From NCBI GenBank assembly GCA_036265815.1, contig DATAOI010000072.1, positions 1 through 36,750 of the forward strand: a stretch of 36,750 bases of DNA, read 5' to 3'. The notes beneath the pieces were generated by a model that worked only from the letters and a program-made list of their open reading frames with translations, was not told the origin of the DNA and searched no databases. Position 1 is the first letter of the stretch. The number at the start of each line of letters is the position of its first letter. Of the stretch, positions 16,731 through 26,594 are shown piece by piece. Position numbers and translations under genes: made by a program. This stretch comes from Gemmatimonadales bacterium (lineage in GTDB: Bacteria > Gemmatimonadota > Gemmatimonadetes > Gemmatimonadales > GWC2-71-9).

Positions 16731-17994
16731 GCGCACGCTCGCCGCTCCGGCCGTCGTGCGTGGGGTGGGTCTCCACAGCGGGGTCCAGGTCACGGCCCGC
16801 TGCACCGGGGCGCCGGCGGGGCAGGGCATCGTCTTCCGGCGGGTCGACCTGCCCGATGCGCTCCCGGTGCCCGCCACGATCGCGGAGGTGCAGTCGACCG
16901 ACCGGCGGACCGCCCTGGGACGTGCCCCGGGAACGGTGCAGACGGTCGAGCACCTCCTCGCCGCCGCCGCCGCGCTGGAGCTCGACGATCTGACGGTGGA
17001 GCTGGACGGGCCCGAGCCGCCCATCGGGGACGGCTCCTTCGAGCCCTATGTCACCGCCATGCGGGAAGCGGGTTTCTGCGAGCAGCCGGGCGAGCCGCTG
17101 ATCTACCGGGTGGGCACCCCGTTCGAGCTCGTCGAAGGCGACTCCAGCTACGTGGTGGCACCCTCCCGCTCGCTCCGTCTCACCACCACCATAGAGTGGG
17201 CCCACCCGCTGATCGGCCGGCAGACGGGGAGCTACGAGATCACCCCGCAGGATTTCACCCGCGAGCTGGCCAGCGCGCGTACCTTCGGGTTCCTTCGTGA
17301 GGCGGACGCGCTCCATGCCCGCGGGCTGGCGCTGGGCGCGGCGCTGGAGTCCACGCTGGTGCTCTCGGACGAGGGGCTCGTCGGGGGTGCGCTCCGCTGG
17401 CCCGACGAGTTCGTGCGCCACAAGGCGGCCGACATCCTGGGCGACCTGGCGTTGGTCGGCGGCCGGGTCCAGGCTCATGTGATCGCAACCCGACCGAGCC
17501 ACCAGGGAAATATCGCGCTGGCCCGCTGGCTCACTCGAACCGCTCTGCGCAACGGAGGCGTGGCGATGGACATCGGCCGGATCCTGGACGTGATTCCCCA
17601 CCGGTACCCTTTCCTCCTGGTCGACCGGATCCTGGAGGTCGAGGGAACCAGACGGATCGTGGGGATCAAGAACGTGACCATCAACGAGCCGTTCTTCCAG
17701 GGCCACTTTCCCGGCCATCCGATCATGCCGGGCGTGCTGATCATCGAAGCGATGGCCCAGGTCGGAGGCATGCTGCTCCTGGGCACGATCGAGGATCCCG
17801 ACCAGAAGGTGGTGTACTTCATGTCGCTCGACAACGTGAAGTTCCGCCGGCCGGTCCTGCCCGGCGACCAGTTGCGCTGCGAGCTGGAGATGCTGCAGAA
17901 CCGCGGCCGGACCTGCCGGATGAAGGGGGTGGCCTATGTGGACGGTAACGTGGTGGCCGAAGCCGAAATGATGGCGCGAGTGGTCGACCGGTGA
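16723..17994 (+). CDS. lpxC: Bifunctional LpxC deacetylase / FabZ 3-hydroxyacyl-ACP dehydratase
   Basis: One 423-residue frame carries two enzymes. Residues 1-281 are LpxC, the zinc deacetylase of the committed lipid A step: His77 in VEHLLAA, His233 and Asp237 in HKAADILGD are the expected zinc ligands, and His260 in SHQGN the catalytic His. Residues 282-423 are FabZ, which dehydrates 3-hydroxyacyl-ACP: His328 in GHFPGHP and Glu342 in IIEAMAQ have the correct 14-residue spacing. Such fusions are known in Bacteroidota and some related phyla. The start at 16723 was chosen because sequence upstream encodes LpxD in another frame. GTGA overlap couples it to lpxA. An internal ribosome-binding site may also make free FabZ. 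Confidence 0.95.
   Translation: MPRRTLAAPAVVRGVGLHSGVQVTARCTGAPAGQGIVFRRVDLPDALPVPATIAEVQSTDRRTALGRAPGTVQTVEHLLAAAAALELDDLTVELDGPEPPIGDGSFEPYVTAMREAGFCEQPGEPLIYRVGTPFELVEGDSSYVVAPSRSLRLTTTIEWAHPLIGRQTGSYEITPQDFTRELASARTFGFLREADALHARGLALGAALESTLVLSDEGLVGGALRWPDEFVRHKAADILGDLALVGGRVQAHVIATRPSHQGNIALARWLTRTALRNGGVAMDIGRILDVIPHRYPFLLVDRILEVEGTRRIVGIKNVTINEPFFQGHFPGHPIMPGVLIIEAMAQVGGMLLLGTIEDPDQKVVYFMSLDNVKFRRPVLPGDQLRCELEMLQNRGRTCRMKGVAYVDGNVVAEAEMMARVVDR
17554..17568 (+). promoter_or_regulatory. Possible internal ribosome-binding site for stand-alone FabZ
   Basis: GGAGG at 17554-17558 lies seven bases before the ATG at 17566, which encodes the Met of MDIGRIL, exactly where an unfused FabZ would begin. 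The arrangement looks like the remnant of two adjacent genes joined in frame. It would allow translation of free FabZ from the same message. This is inference from spacing and sequence. Confidence 0.5.
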
Positions 17995-18767
17995 TCACGG
18001 TGGTGCACCCGACCGCCATTCTCGATCCCGCCGCCGAGCTGGGGCAGGGGGTGGAGATCGGGCCCTGGGCCATGGTGGGTCCGCACGTCTGTATCGGGGA
18101 CCGATGTCGGATCGGCCCCCGCGCCCGGCTGCAGCGCAACGTCCGTCTGGCCGAGGACGTGACCGTGGGGGACGGCTCGATTCTCGGCGGCGATCCCCAG
18201 GACCTCAAGTACAAAGGGGAAGAGACCTGGGTCGAGGTCGGTCCCGGCAGCATCATCCGCGAGTACTCCACCATCAACCGAGGCACCACCCAGAGCTTCC
18301 GCACCACCGTCGGGGCCCGGTGCTTCATCATGAGCTACGTCCACCTGGCGCACGACTGCCACCTCGGAGACGAGGTGGTGATCGCCAACGGCACCCAGCT
18401 CGCGGGGCACGTGACCATCCAGGACCACGCGGTGCTGAGCGGGCTCAATGCGGTCCACCAGTTCGTGACCATCGGGGCCTATGCCTTCGTCGGTGGCGGC
18501 TCCCGGGTCAACCAGGATATTCCGCCGTACGTGAAGGCGGTGGGCAACCCGATGGAGCTCTACGGGCTCAATTCGATCGGGCTGCAGCGCGCCGGCTTCT
18601 CCGGCGAGACCGTGGCGGCGCTCAAGCGGGCCTACCGGCTGTTCTTCAACTCCGAGCTCAATCTCTCCCAGGCGCTCGAGCGGGCGCGGACCGACCTGCC
18701 CCCGTTCCCGGAAGTGGAGCGATTCCTGGCGTTCGTCGAATCGTCCGAGCGCGGCGTGCCGGCGTGA
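17991..18767 (+). CDS. lpxA: Acyl-ACP--UDP-N-acetylglucosamine O-acyltransferase LpxA
   Basis: LpxA transfers the first 3-hydroxyacyl chain to UDP-GlcNAc (or a 3-amino analogue in some bacteria). The 258-residue length is normal. The left-handed beta-helix repeats begin at VHPTAILDPAAELGQGVEIG, the catalytic His is at 121 in HLAHDCHLG, and the C-terminal helical domain follows DIPPYVKAVGNPMELYGLN. The GTG start overlaps the lpxC/fabZ stop. Substrate specificity is of interest because a Gfo/Idh dehydrogenase gene, not lpxB, comes next. Confidence 0.96.
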   Translation: MITVVHPTAILDPAAELGQGVEIGPWAMVGPHVCIGDRCRIGPRARLQRNVRLAEDVTVGDGSILGGDPQDLKYKGEETWVEVGPGSIIREYSTINRGTTQSFRTTVGARCFIMSYVHLAHDCHLGDEVVIANGTQLAGHVTIQDHAVLSGLNAVHQFVTIGAYAFVGGGSRVNQDIPPYVKAVGNPMELYGLNSIGLQRAGFSGETVAALKRAYRLFFNSELNLSQALERARTDLPPFPEVERFLAFVESSERGVPA

Positions 18768-19744
18768 GCACGCCGCTGCCGGTCGGCGTCATCGGAGTAG
18801 GGGCCCTGGGACGGCACCACGCCCGCCACCTGGCGGCGCTGCCCGAGGCGCGCCTGGTCGGCGTCTGCGATATCGACACCGAGCGCGGCGCCAGGGTGGC
18901 AGCGGAGTGCGGAACCCAGTGCTTCGCCGACCTGGAAGAGATGCTCGGCCGGGTTGAGGCGGTCACCGTTGCCGTGCCCACGCCCGCCCACGCGGCCGTG
19001 GGCCTCCGGGCGCTCGAGCGCGGCGTACCGGTGCTCATGGAGAAGCCGTTCGCCGGTTCGCTCGAGGAGGCGGATGCCCTGATCGCCGCCGCGCGACGGA
19101 GCGCGGTCCAGCTCCAGGTGGGGCACATCGAGCGCTACAACCGGGCCCTCCGCGCCGCCGAGCCGTATCTCGACGGGCCGCGCTATATCGAGAGCCAGCG
19201 GCTGGCCTCGTTCCAGCCTCGCGGAACCGATGTCGCCGTGGTGCTGGACCTCATGATCCATGACCTCGATCTGGTCCTGCATCTCACCGGGGGCGCGGAG
19301 GCCACTGAGGTCCGGGCCTCCGGCCTTCCGGTGCTCTCCTCTCATCTCGACATCGCGAATGCCAGGGTCGAGTTCGCCAACGGGACGGTGGCGCTGGCGA
19401 CCGCGTCGCGGGTCTCGCGGGAGCGCATCCGGCGACTTCGGCTGTTCCAGCCCAATGGCTATCTCTCGCTCGATCTTGCCAGCGGGGGCGGGGAATTCAT
19501 GCGGGTGCGGAGCGGCTGGCGGCCGGGCACCGGCAAGCAGCTCAGCGACGTGGTCGAGCGCATCGCGCTGGAAGCGCCGGAAGCGGACGCGCTCGCGCTG
19601 GAGCTGCAGAGCTTCGTGCACGCGGTGCAGGGCCAGCGGGAGGTGGTGGTGCGAGGTGAGGAAGGCCGGGCGGCGCTGGCGCTGGCATTCCGAGTCACCG
19701 ACGCGGTCCGCGCCTCCCCGCTGGCCGCCACGTCGCTCGGATGA
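18764..19744 (+). CDS. Gfo/Idh/MocA-family oxidoreductase in the lipid A cluster (GnnA-like candidate)
   Basis: The 326-residue protein has a Rossmann motif GVIGVGALGRHHARHL, the family EKP motif with Lys94 in LMEKPF, and a catalytic-type His166 in MIHDLDL, so it should be an active NAD(P)-dependent sugar dehydrogenase. It is locked between lpxA and lpxB with four-base overlaps on both sides. GnnA, a member of this family, oxidises the 3-position of UDP-GlcNAc so that GnnB can aminate it, giving amide-linked lipid A. No GnnB-like aminotransferase is visible in the window. The alternative is an unrelated sugar-nucleotide dehydrogenase. The family call is firm; the GnnA role is inference. Confidence 0.88.
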   Translation: MSTPLPVGVIGVGALGRHHARHLAALPEARLVGVCDIDTERGARVAAECGTQCFADLEEMLGRVEAVTVAVPTPAHAAVGLRALERGVPVLMEKPFAGSLEEADALIAAARRSAVQLQVGHIERYNRALRAAEPYLDGPRYIESQRLASFQPRGTDVAVVLDLMIHDLDLVLHLTGGAEATEVRASGLPVLSSHLDIANARVEFANGTVALATASRVSRERIRRLRLFQPNGYLSLDLASGGGEFMRVRSGWRPGTGKQLSDVVERIALEAPEADALALELQSFVHAVQGQREVVVRGEEGRAALALAFRVTDAVRASPLAATSLG

Positions 19745-20871
19745 TCGCGCGGGCCGCCCCCCGCATCTTCATCTCGGCCGGCGAGCCCTCGGGGGACCTG
19801 CACGGCGCCGGGGTGGTCCGCGCACTCCGGCAGCGCTATCCGGACGCCGTGATTGACGCGCTCGGCGGCCCGCGCATGGCCGAGGCCGGCGCAGCCATCC
19901 GGTATCCGATGGAGGGGCTGGCCGCGTTCGGTCTGGTGGAAATCGTCACCAAGCTCGCGGCTCACGTGCGACTGTTCCGGGCGCTGCGGCGGGACTTCAG
20001 GACCGGGCGCTACGATCTGGTGATCCTGATCGATTACCCCGGCTTTCATGTTCGGGTTGCCGAGGCCGCACGGCGGGCGGGGACCAAGGTCCTCTACTAC
20101 ATTGCGCCCCAACTCTGGGCCTGGCATCCAGGACGCGCCCGCCGCTTCGCGGCAGCGGTGGACCGGCTGGCCGTGGTGCTTCCCTTCGAGCAGCCATTCT
20201 TCGGCGGCCTGGGCCTCCGGAGCGAATATGTGGGACATCCGCTGGTTGACCGCGGACCGTGGCCCGACAGGGCACCCGCCCGCGCCCGCCTCGGGATCGC
20301 GCCCGAGAGCCGGGTGCTGGGAATTTTTCCCGGCAGCCGCAGCCAGGAGATCCGCCGCCTGTGGCAGCCATTCCGCGATGCGGCGCTCCGGCTGCTTGGT
20401 GAACGCCGGTGCGATCGAGTGCTGGTGGCGGGCACCGCGACCGGTGAGTATGCCGATCCCGGGCCGATCGAGATCGTGCGGGGCGATCCGATCTCTCTCT
20501 TCGCCGCGTCCAATGCCGCCCTCGCCAAGTCGGGCACCACCACGCTCGAGGCCGCGCTGGCGGATGTTCCCATGGTGGTCGCGTACAAGGTGCACCCGTT
20601 CACCTGGCACATGTTCCAACGACTCCGCACCGTCCGCTGGGTCAGCCTGGTGAACCTGGTGGCCGAGCGTGAGGTGGTGCCCGAGCTGCTGCAGGATCAG
20701 GCGGAAGCCGGACCGCTGGCCGACGCGCTCGGGCCGCTGCTCGACCCGGCCGACCCGCGGACGGTGTCGCAGCACGAGGGGCTCGCCCTGGTGCGAGCCC
20801 GGTTGGGTGCCGCGGGCGCCGCCGCCCGGGTCGTCGAGCTCGCCGATGAGCTCCTCGCCGCGTGCGGCTGA
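19741..20871 (+). CDS. lpxB: Lipid-A-disaccharide synthase LpxB
   Basis: LpxB joins UDP-2,3-diacylglucosamine to lipid X to form the disaccharide. The 376-residue GT19 protein begins with FISAGEPSGDLHGAG and has YYIAPQLWAWHPGRARR, FPFEQPFF-like sequence (LPFEQPFF), YVGHPLVD, and the donor-site region FPGSRSQEI and AKSGTTTLEAA. All are diagnostic. The start overlaps the preceding gene (ATGA), and a ten-base overlap leads into the acyltransferase gene. Confidence 0.96.
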   Translation: MIARAAPRIFISAGEPSGDLHGAGVVRALRQRYPDAVIDALGGPRMAEAGAAIRYPMEGLAAFGLVEIVTKLAAHVRLFRALRRDFRTGRYDLVILIDYPGFHVRVAEAARRAGTKVLYYIAPQLWAWHPGRARRFAAAVDRLAVVLPFEQPFFGGLGLRSEYVGHPLVDRGPWPDRAPARARLGIAPESRVLGIFPGSRSQEIRRLWQPFRDAALRLLGERRCDRVLVAGTATGEYADPGPIEIVRGDPISLFAASNAALAKSGTTTLEAALADVPMVVAYKVHPFTWHMFQRLRTVRWVSLVNLVAEREVVPELLQDQAEAGPLADALGPLLDPADPRTVSQHEGLALVRARLGAAGAAARVVELADELLAACG

Positions 20872-21491
20872 AGGTCCCACCGGGAGCCGCCCGGGTTCTG
20901 GCCGGGCCGGCGGTGCGGCTGCTGGCCCACTCCTGGCGGATTCGAACGGAGCACGAGGAGCGCTGGCGGGCGCTCCACGAGGCGAAGCGGCCCGTGGTAT
21001 TTCTGCTGTGGCACGAGGCCCTGCTTCCGCTCCTCTGGCAGCACCGACGGCAGGCCATCGCCATCGTGGTGAGCGAGGCGCGCGACGGCCAGTATCTGGC
21101 CGACCTGGCGCGCTCCCTGGGCTACCGAGCGGTGCGGGGCTCCAGCACACGGGGCGCGGCGCGAGCCCTGCTGGGCGCGGTACGGGAGCTCCAGGCGGGC
21201 CATGCCGTGGCCTTCACCCCGGACGGGCCTCGAGGCCCGCGCCGTGAGCTCAAGCCCGGGGTGGTGGCGGCTGCCCAGCGAGGTGGGGCGGTGATCGTGC
21301 CGCTGCACGCGGAGGTTGACCGTGCCTGGCGATTACATTCGTGGGACCGCTTCATCATTCCCCAGCCCGCCGCGCGGGTACGCGTGGTGTACGGGCGGCC
21401 GTTCGAGGTCGCCCCGGGAGAGGCGGGCTTCTCGCAGGGCATGACGGAGGCACGCCGACGTCTGGACGAGATCGCGGGGGCCGCCCGGTGA
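20862..21491 (+). CDS. DUF374 lysophospholipid acyltransferase-family protein
   Basis: The 209-residue protein belongs to the DUF374 branch of the LPLAT superfamily, shown by LLWHEALLPLLW, VSEARDGQYLADLARSLGY, RGSSTRGAARAL and the signature FTPDGPRGPRRELKPG. An N-terminal hydrophobic stretch may anchor it at the membrane. Enclosed by lpxB and lpxK, it is plausibly a late acyltransferase that adds a secondary chain to lipid A, but DUF374 proteins have also been linked to other lipids. The GTG at 20862 overlaps lpxB by ten bases, and the stop overlaps lpxK (GTGA). Function is inference from family and position. Confidence 0.85.
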   Translation: MRLKVPPGAARVLAGPAVRLLAHSWRIRTEHEERWRALHEAKRPVVFLLWHEALLPLLWQHRRQAIAIVVSEARDGQYLADLARSLGYRAVRGSSTRGAARALLGAVRELQAGHAVAFTPDGPRGPRRELKPGVVAAAQRGGAVIVPLHAEVDRAWRLHSWDRFIIPQPAARVRVVYGRPFEVAPGEAGFSQGMTEARRRLDEIAGAAR

Positions 21492-22528
21492 CCCGGCGGG
21501 GAGACACCCACCGGCTGATGCGCTGGCTCTGGACCAGCCGCCGCCCCGACGCGCGTCTCGCCCGGCTGGCGCTGCTACCGGTGTCGGGTCTCTGGCATGC
21601 CGGCATGGTGGCACGCGGCCTCGCCTACCGGCAAGGCTGGCTGCCGGTCCGCGACCTGCCGCTGCCGGCGGTCGCCGTCGGGAATCTCACCGTGGGCGGC
21701 TCGGGCAAGACGCCGATCGCGAGCTGGATCGCGGCCCACTACGTGGCGCGCGGGCTCACGCCGGGCATCCTGCTTCGGGGCTATGGTGGAGACGAGACCC
21801 TGGTCCATCAGGACTCGGTGCCGCGGGCCGTGGTGGTGGCCGATCCCGACCGGCTGGCGGGGGCCGAGCGCGCCCTCGCCAACGGGGCTCAGGTCCTGGT
21901 CCTGGACGATGCCTACCAGCGGCTCGACGTGCGCCGTGACCTCAACATCGTGGTGATGAGCGCCGAGACCACCCGCGCGGTGCGCTGGCCGCTGCCAGCG
22001 GGCCCCTGGCGCGAAAGCTGGGATGCGCTGGCGCGCGCGGACGCGGTCGTGATCACTCGCAAGCGGGCCACGATCGAGGCGGCCCTCACGCTGGCAGAGC
22101 AGCTCCGCGGCCGGGTCGCCGGGCCCCTGGCCGTCGCTCACCTGAGCCTCCGCGCGCTGGAGGGATTGGTCAGTCGCGCCCGGGTGCCCGCGACGTCGCT
22201 GGCCGGCAAGCGGGTGGTGGCCGCGTCGGGCATCGCCGACCCGGACGCGTTCGTGGCTCAGACGAAGGCGACCGGTGCCGCGGTCCAGGTCGCCACCTGG
22301 AAAGACCACCACGACTACCGCGACGAGGACGTGGCGTGGCTGGCGCATGCGGCCCGCCGGGCCGACCACGTGGTGATCACCCAGAAGGATGCGGTGAAGC
22401 TGCGCGACCGCTGGCCGCATGCCGTACCGGAGCCGCTGGTGGCGATGCTGGATCTGGTATGGGAAGAGGGCGGCGATCGCATCACCGCCGCGCTGGACGC
22501 CGTCGTCACACCGGTCGAAAGCCTCTAA
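21488..22528 (+). CDS. lpxK: Tetraacyldisaccharide 4'-kinase LpxK
   Basis: LpxK phosphorylates the lipid A disaccharide at the 4' position. The 346-residue protein has a hydrophobic N-terminal part, then the P-loop [13 protein letters not shown] near residue 65. The Walker B region reads [14 protein letters not shown] near 140 where DDGxQ is usual, and the catalytic His region reads [19 protein letters not shown] near the C-terminus also fits. The GTG at 21488 overlaps the previous stop and is chosen over upstream frames that run through the acyltransferase gene. It is the last gene of the lipid A run; no Kdo transferase follows. Confidence 0.93.
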   Translation: MTRRGDTHRLMRWLWTSRRPDARLARLALLPVSGLWHAGMVARGLAYRQGWLPVRDLPLPAVAVGNLTVGGSGKTPIASWIAAHYVARGLTPGILLRGYGGDETLVHQDSVPRAVVVADPDRLAGAERALANGAQVLVLDDAYQRLDVRRDLNIVVMSAETTRAVRWPLPAGPWRESWDALARADAVVITRKRATIEAALTLAEQLRGRVAGPLAVAHLSLRALEGLVSRARVPATSLAGKRVVAASGIADPDAFVAQTKATGAAVQVATWKDHHDYRDEDVAWLAHAARRADHVVITQKDAVKLRDRWPHAVPEPLVAMLDLVWEEGGDRITAALDAVVTPVESL

Positions 22529-22562
22529 CACAAAATCAGCCTCGGAGCATCCTGGACCGCTT

Positions 22563-23867
<1,305 letters not shown>

Positions 23868-24335
23868 GTGGAGATCGCCCTCCTCGCGGTCGGGAAGCTG
23901 CGCCCCAGCCTCCGCGAGGCGTGCGACGACTATCTTCGCCGACTGTCGCGCTACGTCCGGGTGCGGGAAGTCGAAATACGGGAGGCCGCCCGGGCACCCA
24001 CTCTAACCGCCCAGCGGCGGCAGGAAGCGGAGCGGCTGCGGGAGCGGCTGCCCGCCGGCGCCGGTCTCGTCGCGCTGGCTCGCGAGGGCACGGCGCTCAC
24101 CAGCGAGGCGTTGGCCGGACAGATGGAGCGCTGGCAGCTCGCCGGGCGGCCGCTCGCGCTGCTGCTGGGCGGGTCTCGCGGACTCGACCCCGAGCTGATC
24201 GCCGAGGCGCAGATGCGCTGGAGCCTCGGCCCGCTCACGCTGCCGCACGAGCTGGCCCGGCTGGTGGTCCTGGAGCAGGTCTACCGGGCGTTCACGATCC
24301 TCCGGGGCGAACCCTATCACAAGGGTGCCAGATGA
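23868..24335 (+). CDS. rlmH: 23S rRNA pseudouridine1915 N3-methyltransferase RlmH
   Basis: RlmH methylates pseudouridine 1915 of 23S rRNA. The 155-residue SPOUT protein has the N-terminal AVGKLRPSLREACDDYLRRL, the knot motif LLLGGSRGLDPELI, and the C-terminal signature LTLPHELARLVVLEQVYRA ending GEPYHKGAR. All are diagnostic. The GTG immediately follows the glutamate dehydrogenase stop, and the end overlaps the next gene by about ten bases. Confidence 0.95.
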   Translation: MEIALLAVGKLRPSLREACDDYLRRLSRYVRVREVEIREAARAPTLTAQRRQEAERLRERLPAGAGLVALAREGTALTSEALAGQMERWQLAGRPLALLLGGSRGLDPELIAEAQMRWSLGPLTLPHELARLVVLEQVYRAFTILRGEPYHKGAR

Positions 24336-25056
24336 GCGGCCAGTGACCGAATGGTTCGAGGAGTGGTTCGGGGAGAAATACCTCGAGCTCTACCCCCATC
24401 GCGACGAGGCAGAGGCGGACCGCGCGGTGGAGCTGATCGTCGGCACGATTCCGTTCCAGCCCGGCTGGCGGGTGCTCGACGTGGCCTGCGGCGCCGGACG
24501 CCATGCCCGGGCCTTCCGCTCGGCGGGTGCGCGCTGCTTCGGCCTCGATCTCTCGGCGACGCTCCTCCGTATCGCGCAGCGCCTGACCGACGCGCCTCTC
24601 ATCCGGGCCGACATGCGGCAGCTGCCGGTCCGGCCCCGCTCGATGGACCTCACCGTCAACCTCTTCACCAGCTTCGGATATTTCGAACATGACGCGGAGC
24701 ATGCCGCGGCGCTCCGGGAAATGGTCTCCACCCTCCGGCCAGGCGGCTGGTTCGTGCTCGACTTTCTGAACGCCGCGGCGGTTCGCCGGCAACTGGTGGC
24801 CAAGGAGACGGTGCAGGTCGGAGACGTGGAGTTCCGGGTGGGGCGGTCGGTATCAGCGGATGGGCGCTACGTCTGCAAGTCCATCGAAAGCGGCAGCCAG
24901 CGATTCGCCGAGCGGGTGCGGCTGTTCGCCCCGGAGGAGATCGCGGCGATGATGCGGGACGCGGGCATCACGCTCCGGCATCGCTTCGGCGACTATCAGG
25001 CCGCCCCGCTCACCGACACCTCGCCGCGCACGATCCTATTCGGACAGACCGCATGA
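24325..25056 (+). CDS. Class I SAM-dependent methyltransferase, substrate unknown
   Basis: The 243-residue protein has SAM motif I VLDVACGAGRHA, an acidic residue ending strand 2 (FGLDLSATLL), ADMRQLP as motif II, and LRPGGWFVLDFLN as the post-III strand. It ends in an antiparallel region typical of small-molecule or protein methyltransferases. Substrate cannot be inferred. The GTG at 24325 is used; another GTG at 24343 is also possible. It overlaps rlmH upstream and bshC downstream (ATGA), so all three are coupled, though no functional link to bacillithiol is shown. Confidence 0.85.
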   Translation: MPDERPVTEWFEEWFGEKYLELYPHRDEAEADRAVELIVGTIPFQPGWRVLDVACGAGRHARAFRSAGARCFGLDLSATLLRIAQRLTDAPLIRADMRQLPVRPRSMDLTVNLFTSFGYFEHDAEHAAALREMVSTLRPGGWFVLDFLNAAAVRRQLVAKETVQVGDVEFRVGRSVSADGRYVCKSIESGSQRFAERVRLFAPEEIAAMMRDAGITLRHRFGDYQAAPLTDTSPRTILFGQTA

Positions 25057-26585
25057 GCCTGCGCTTCGTCCCGACGCCGATCGTCGACGGGCCGTTGGAG
25101 CGTCCGCAACCCCGATCCAACGGGTTCGATCCCGCGTTGGCCCCGGCGTTCGTCCCGTCCGCAGCGCTCGCGGCGGGACTCGCCCGCCTGCAGCTCCCGG
25201 GGGCGGTCGCTATCACCACCGGACAGCAGCCCGGGCTCTTTACCGGTCCACTCTACACCATTCACAAAGCGCTCTCCGCGGCGGCGCTGGCGCGGCTACT
25301 GGAGCGGGAGTGGTCACGGCCGGTGGTGCCGGTGTTCTGGCTGGCGGGTGACGACCACGACTTCGCCGAGGCCAGCCAGGCCTCCTGGATCGGCGGAGAT
25401 GGAAGCGTGGTGACGGCGGGCCTGCCGCCCCGTCCGCCGGAGGCCCCGCTCACCCCGATGTACCGCGAGCCGCTCGGACCAGGTATCGTCCCCGCGCTGG
25501 AGCGGCTCGCGGCCGATCTTCCAGCCTCCGAGTTTCGCCAGTCCACTCTGGACTGGCTGGAACGGCACTATCGCCCGCAGGCGACCGTCGCCGGCAGCTA
25601 CGGAGGTGCCATGGCGGAGCTGCTGGCTCCGCTCGACGTACTCTGTCTCGACAGCACCCACCTCGCCGTCAAGCGCGCGATGGCTCCGCACCTGGTGCGC
25701 GCCCTCGCCACTGCGGGGGATCTCGAGCGCGACCTCGACCGCCATATCGAGGCGCTGGGCACCACGGCACGCACGTCGGGAGTTACAGTGGGTGACGGAG
25801 CGTCGCTGGTCATGCTCGAAGCCGGCCTCGGACGAGACCGCCTGGTGGCGGACGGACCCGCGTTCGTCACCCGCCGCAGCCGGGAGCGGTTCGACCTGGC
25901 GGCCCTCCAGCGCATCGCCGCCGAGCGGCCCGACCGGCTCTCACCCAACGTGCTGCTTCGGCCGGTGCTGGAGAGCGTGCTCCTCCCCACAGTGGCCTAC
26001 CTGGGCGGGCCCGGCGAGCTCCGCTACTTGGTGCTGACGCCGCCGATCTACCATCGGCTCGGCATCGAGCGGCAGCAGCCGCTGCCGCGCTGGTCCGGCG
26101 TGGTGGTGGAGCCGCGGGTCGATCGAGTCGTGGAAAAGTTCGGCATTACGCTGGCCGAGCTGCTGGAGCCCTCCGGAGCCCTGGAGGCGCGGCTGGTCCG
26201 ATCGCAATTGCCGAGTGAGGCGGTCGAGGCGCTCGGGTCGATCCGAGCAGCGCTCGAGTCGGGCTACGATCGGCTGGCCCATGCCGCCGCGACCATCGAT
26301 CCGACCCTCACGCGACCGATTCAGGGTGTGCGGCAGCAGGCGGTAGCCGGCACCCAGGACGTCGAGAAGAAACTGGTGCAGCACCTCAAGCGCCGGCAGG
26401 AGACCGAGCTCGGCCAGCTGGCCAAGGCCCGGGCCGCCGTGCTTCCCAACCAGAAGCCCCAGGAGCGCGTGCTGACGGTGGCGCCGTTTCTGGCCCGCTA
26501 CGGACCCGGGCTGCTGCAGGAGCTGGCCGCCGCGATCGAGGGATGGTACGCACTCGCCCTTGAAGGGCCGCGGCAACCTTCGTAG
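25053..26585 (+). CDS. bshC: Putative cysteine ligase BshC (bacillithiol biosynthesis)
   Basis: BshC is the last enzyme assigned to bacillithiol synthesis, joining cysteine to glucosaminyl-malate. The 510-residue protein has ITTGQQPGLFTGPLYTIHKA, PVFWLAGDDHDFAE, and LSPNVLLRPVLESVLLPTVA followed by GGPGELRY, and near the C-terminus NQKPQERVLTVAPFLARYG, all BshC hallmarks. A C-terminal coiled coil (residues ~395-470) is also as expected. bshA and bshB are not in the window. The start overlaps the methyltransferase stop by four bases. The assignment is by family; activity would require the rest of the pathway. Confidence 0.92.
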   Translation: MSLRFVPTPIVDGPLERPQPRSNGFDPALAPAFVPSAALAAGLARLQLPGAVAITTGQQPGLFTGPLYTIHKALSAAALARLLEREWSRPVVPVFWLAGDDHDFAEASQASWIGGDGSVVTAGLPPRPPEAPLTPMYREPLGPGIVPALERLAADLPASEFRQSTLDWLERHYRPQATVAGSYGGAMAELLAPLDVLCLDSTHLAVKRAMAPHLVRALATAGDLERDLDRHIEALGTTARTSGVTVGDGASLVMLEAGLGRDRLVADGPAFVTRRSRERFDLAALQRIAAERPDRLSPNVLLRPVLESVLLPTVAYLGGPGELRYLVLTPPIYHRLGIERQQPLPRWSGVVVEPRVDRVVEKFGITLAELLEPSGALEARLVRSQLPSEAVEALGSIRAALESGYDRLAHAAATIDPTLTRPIQGVRQQAVAGTQDVEKKLVQHLKRRQETELGQLAKARAAVLPNQKPQERVLTVAPFLARYGPGLLQELAAAIEGWYALALEGPRQPS

Positions 26586-26594
26586 ACTCGACCC

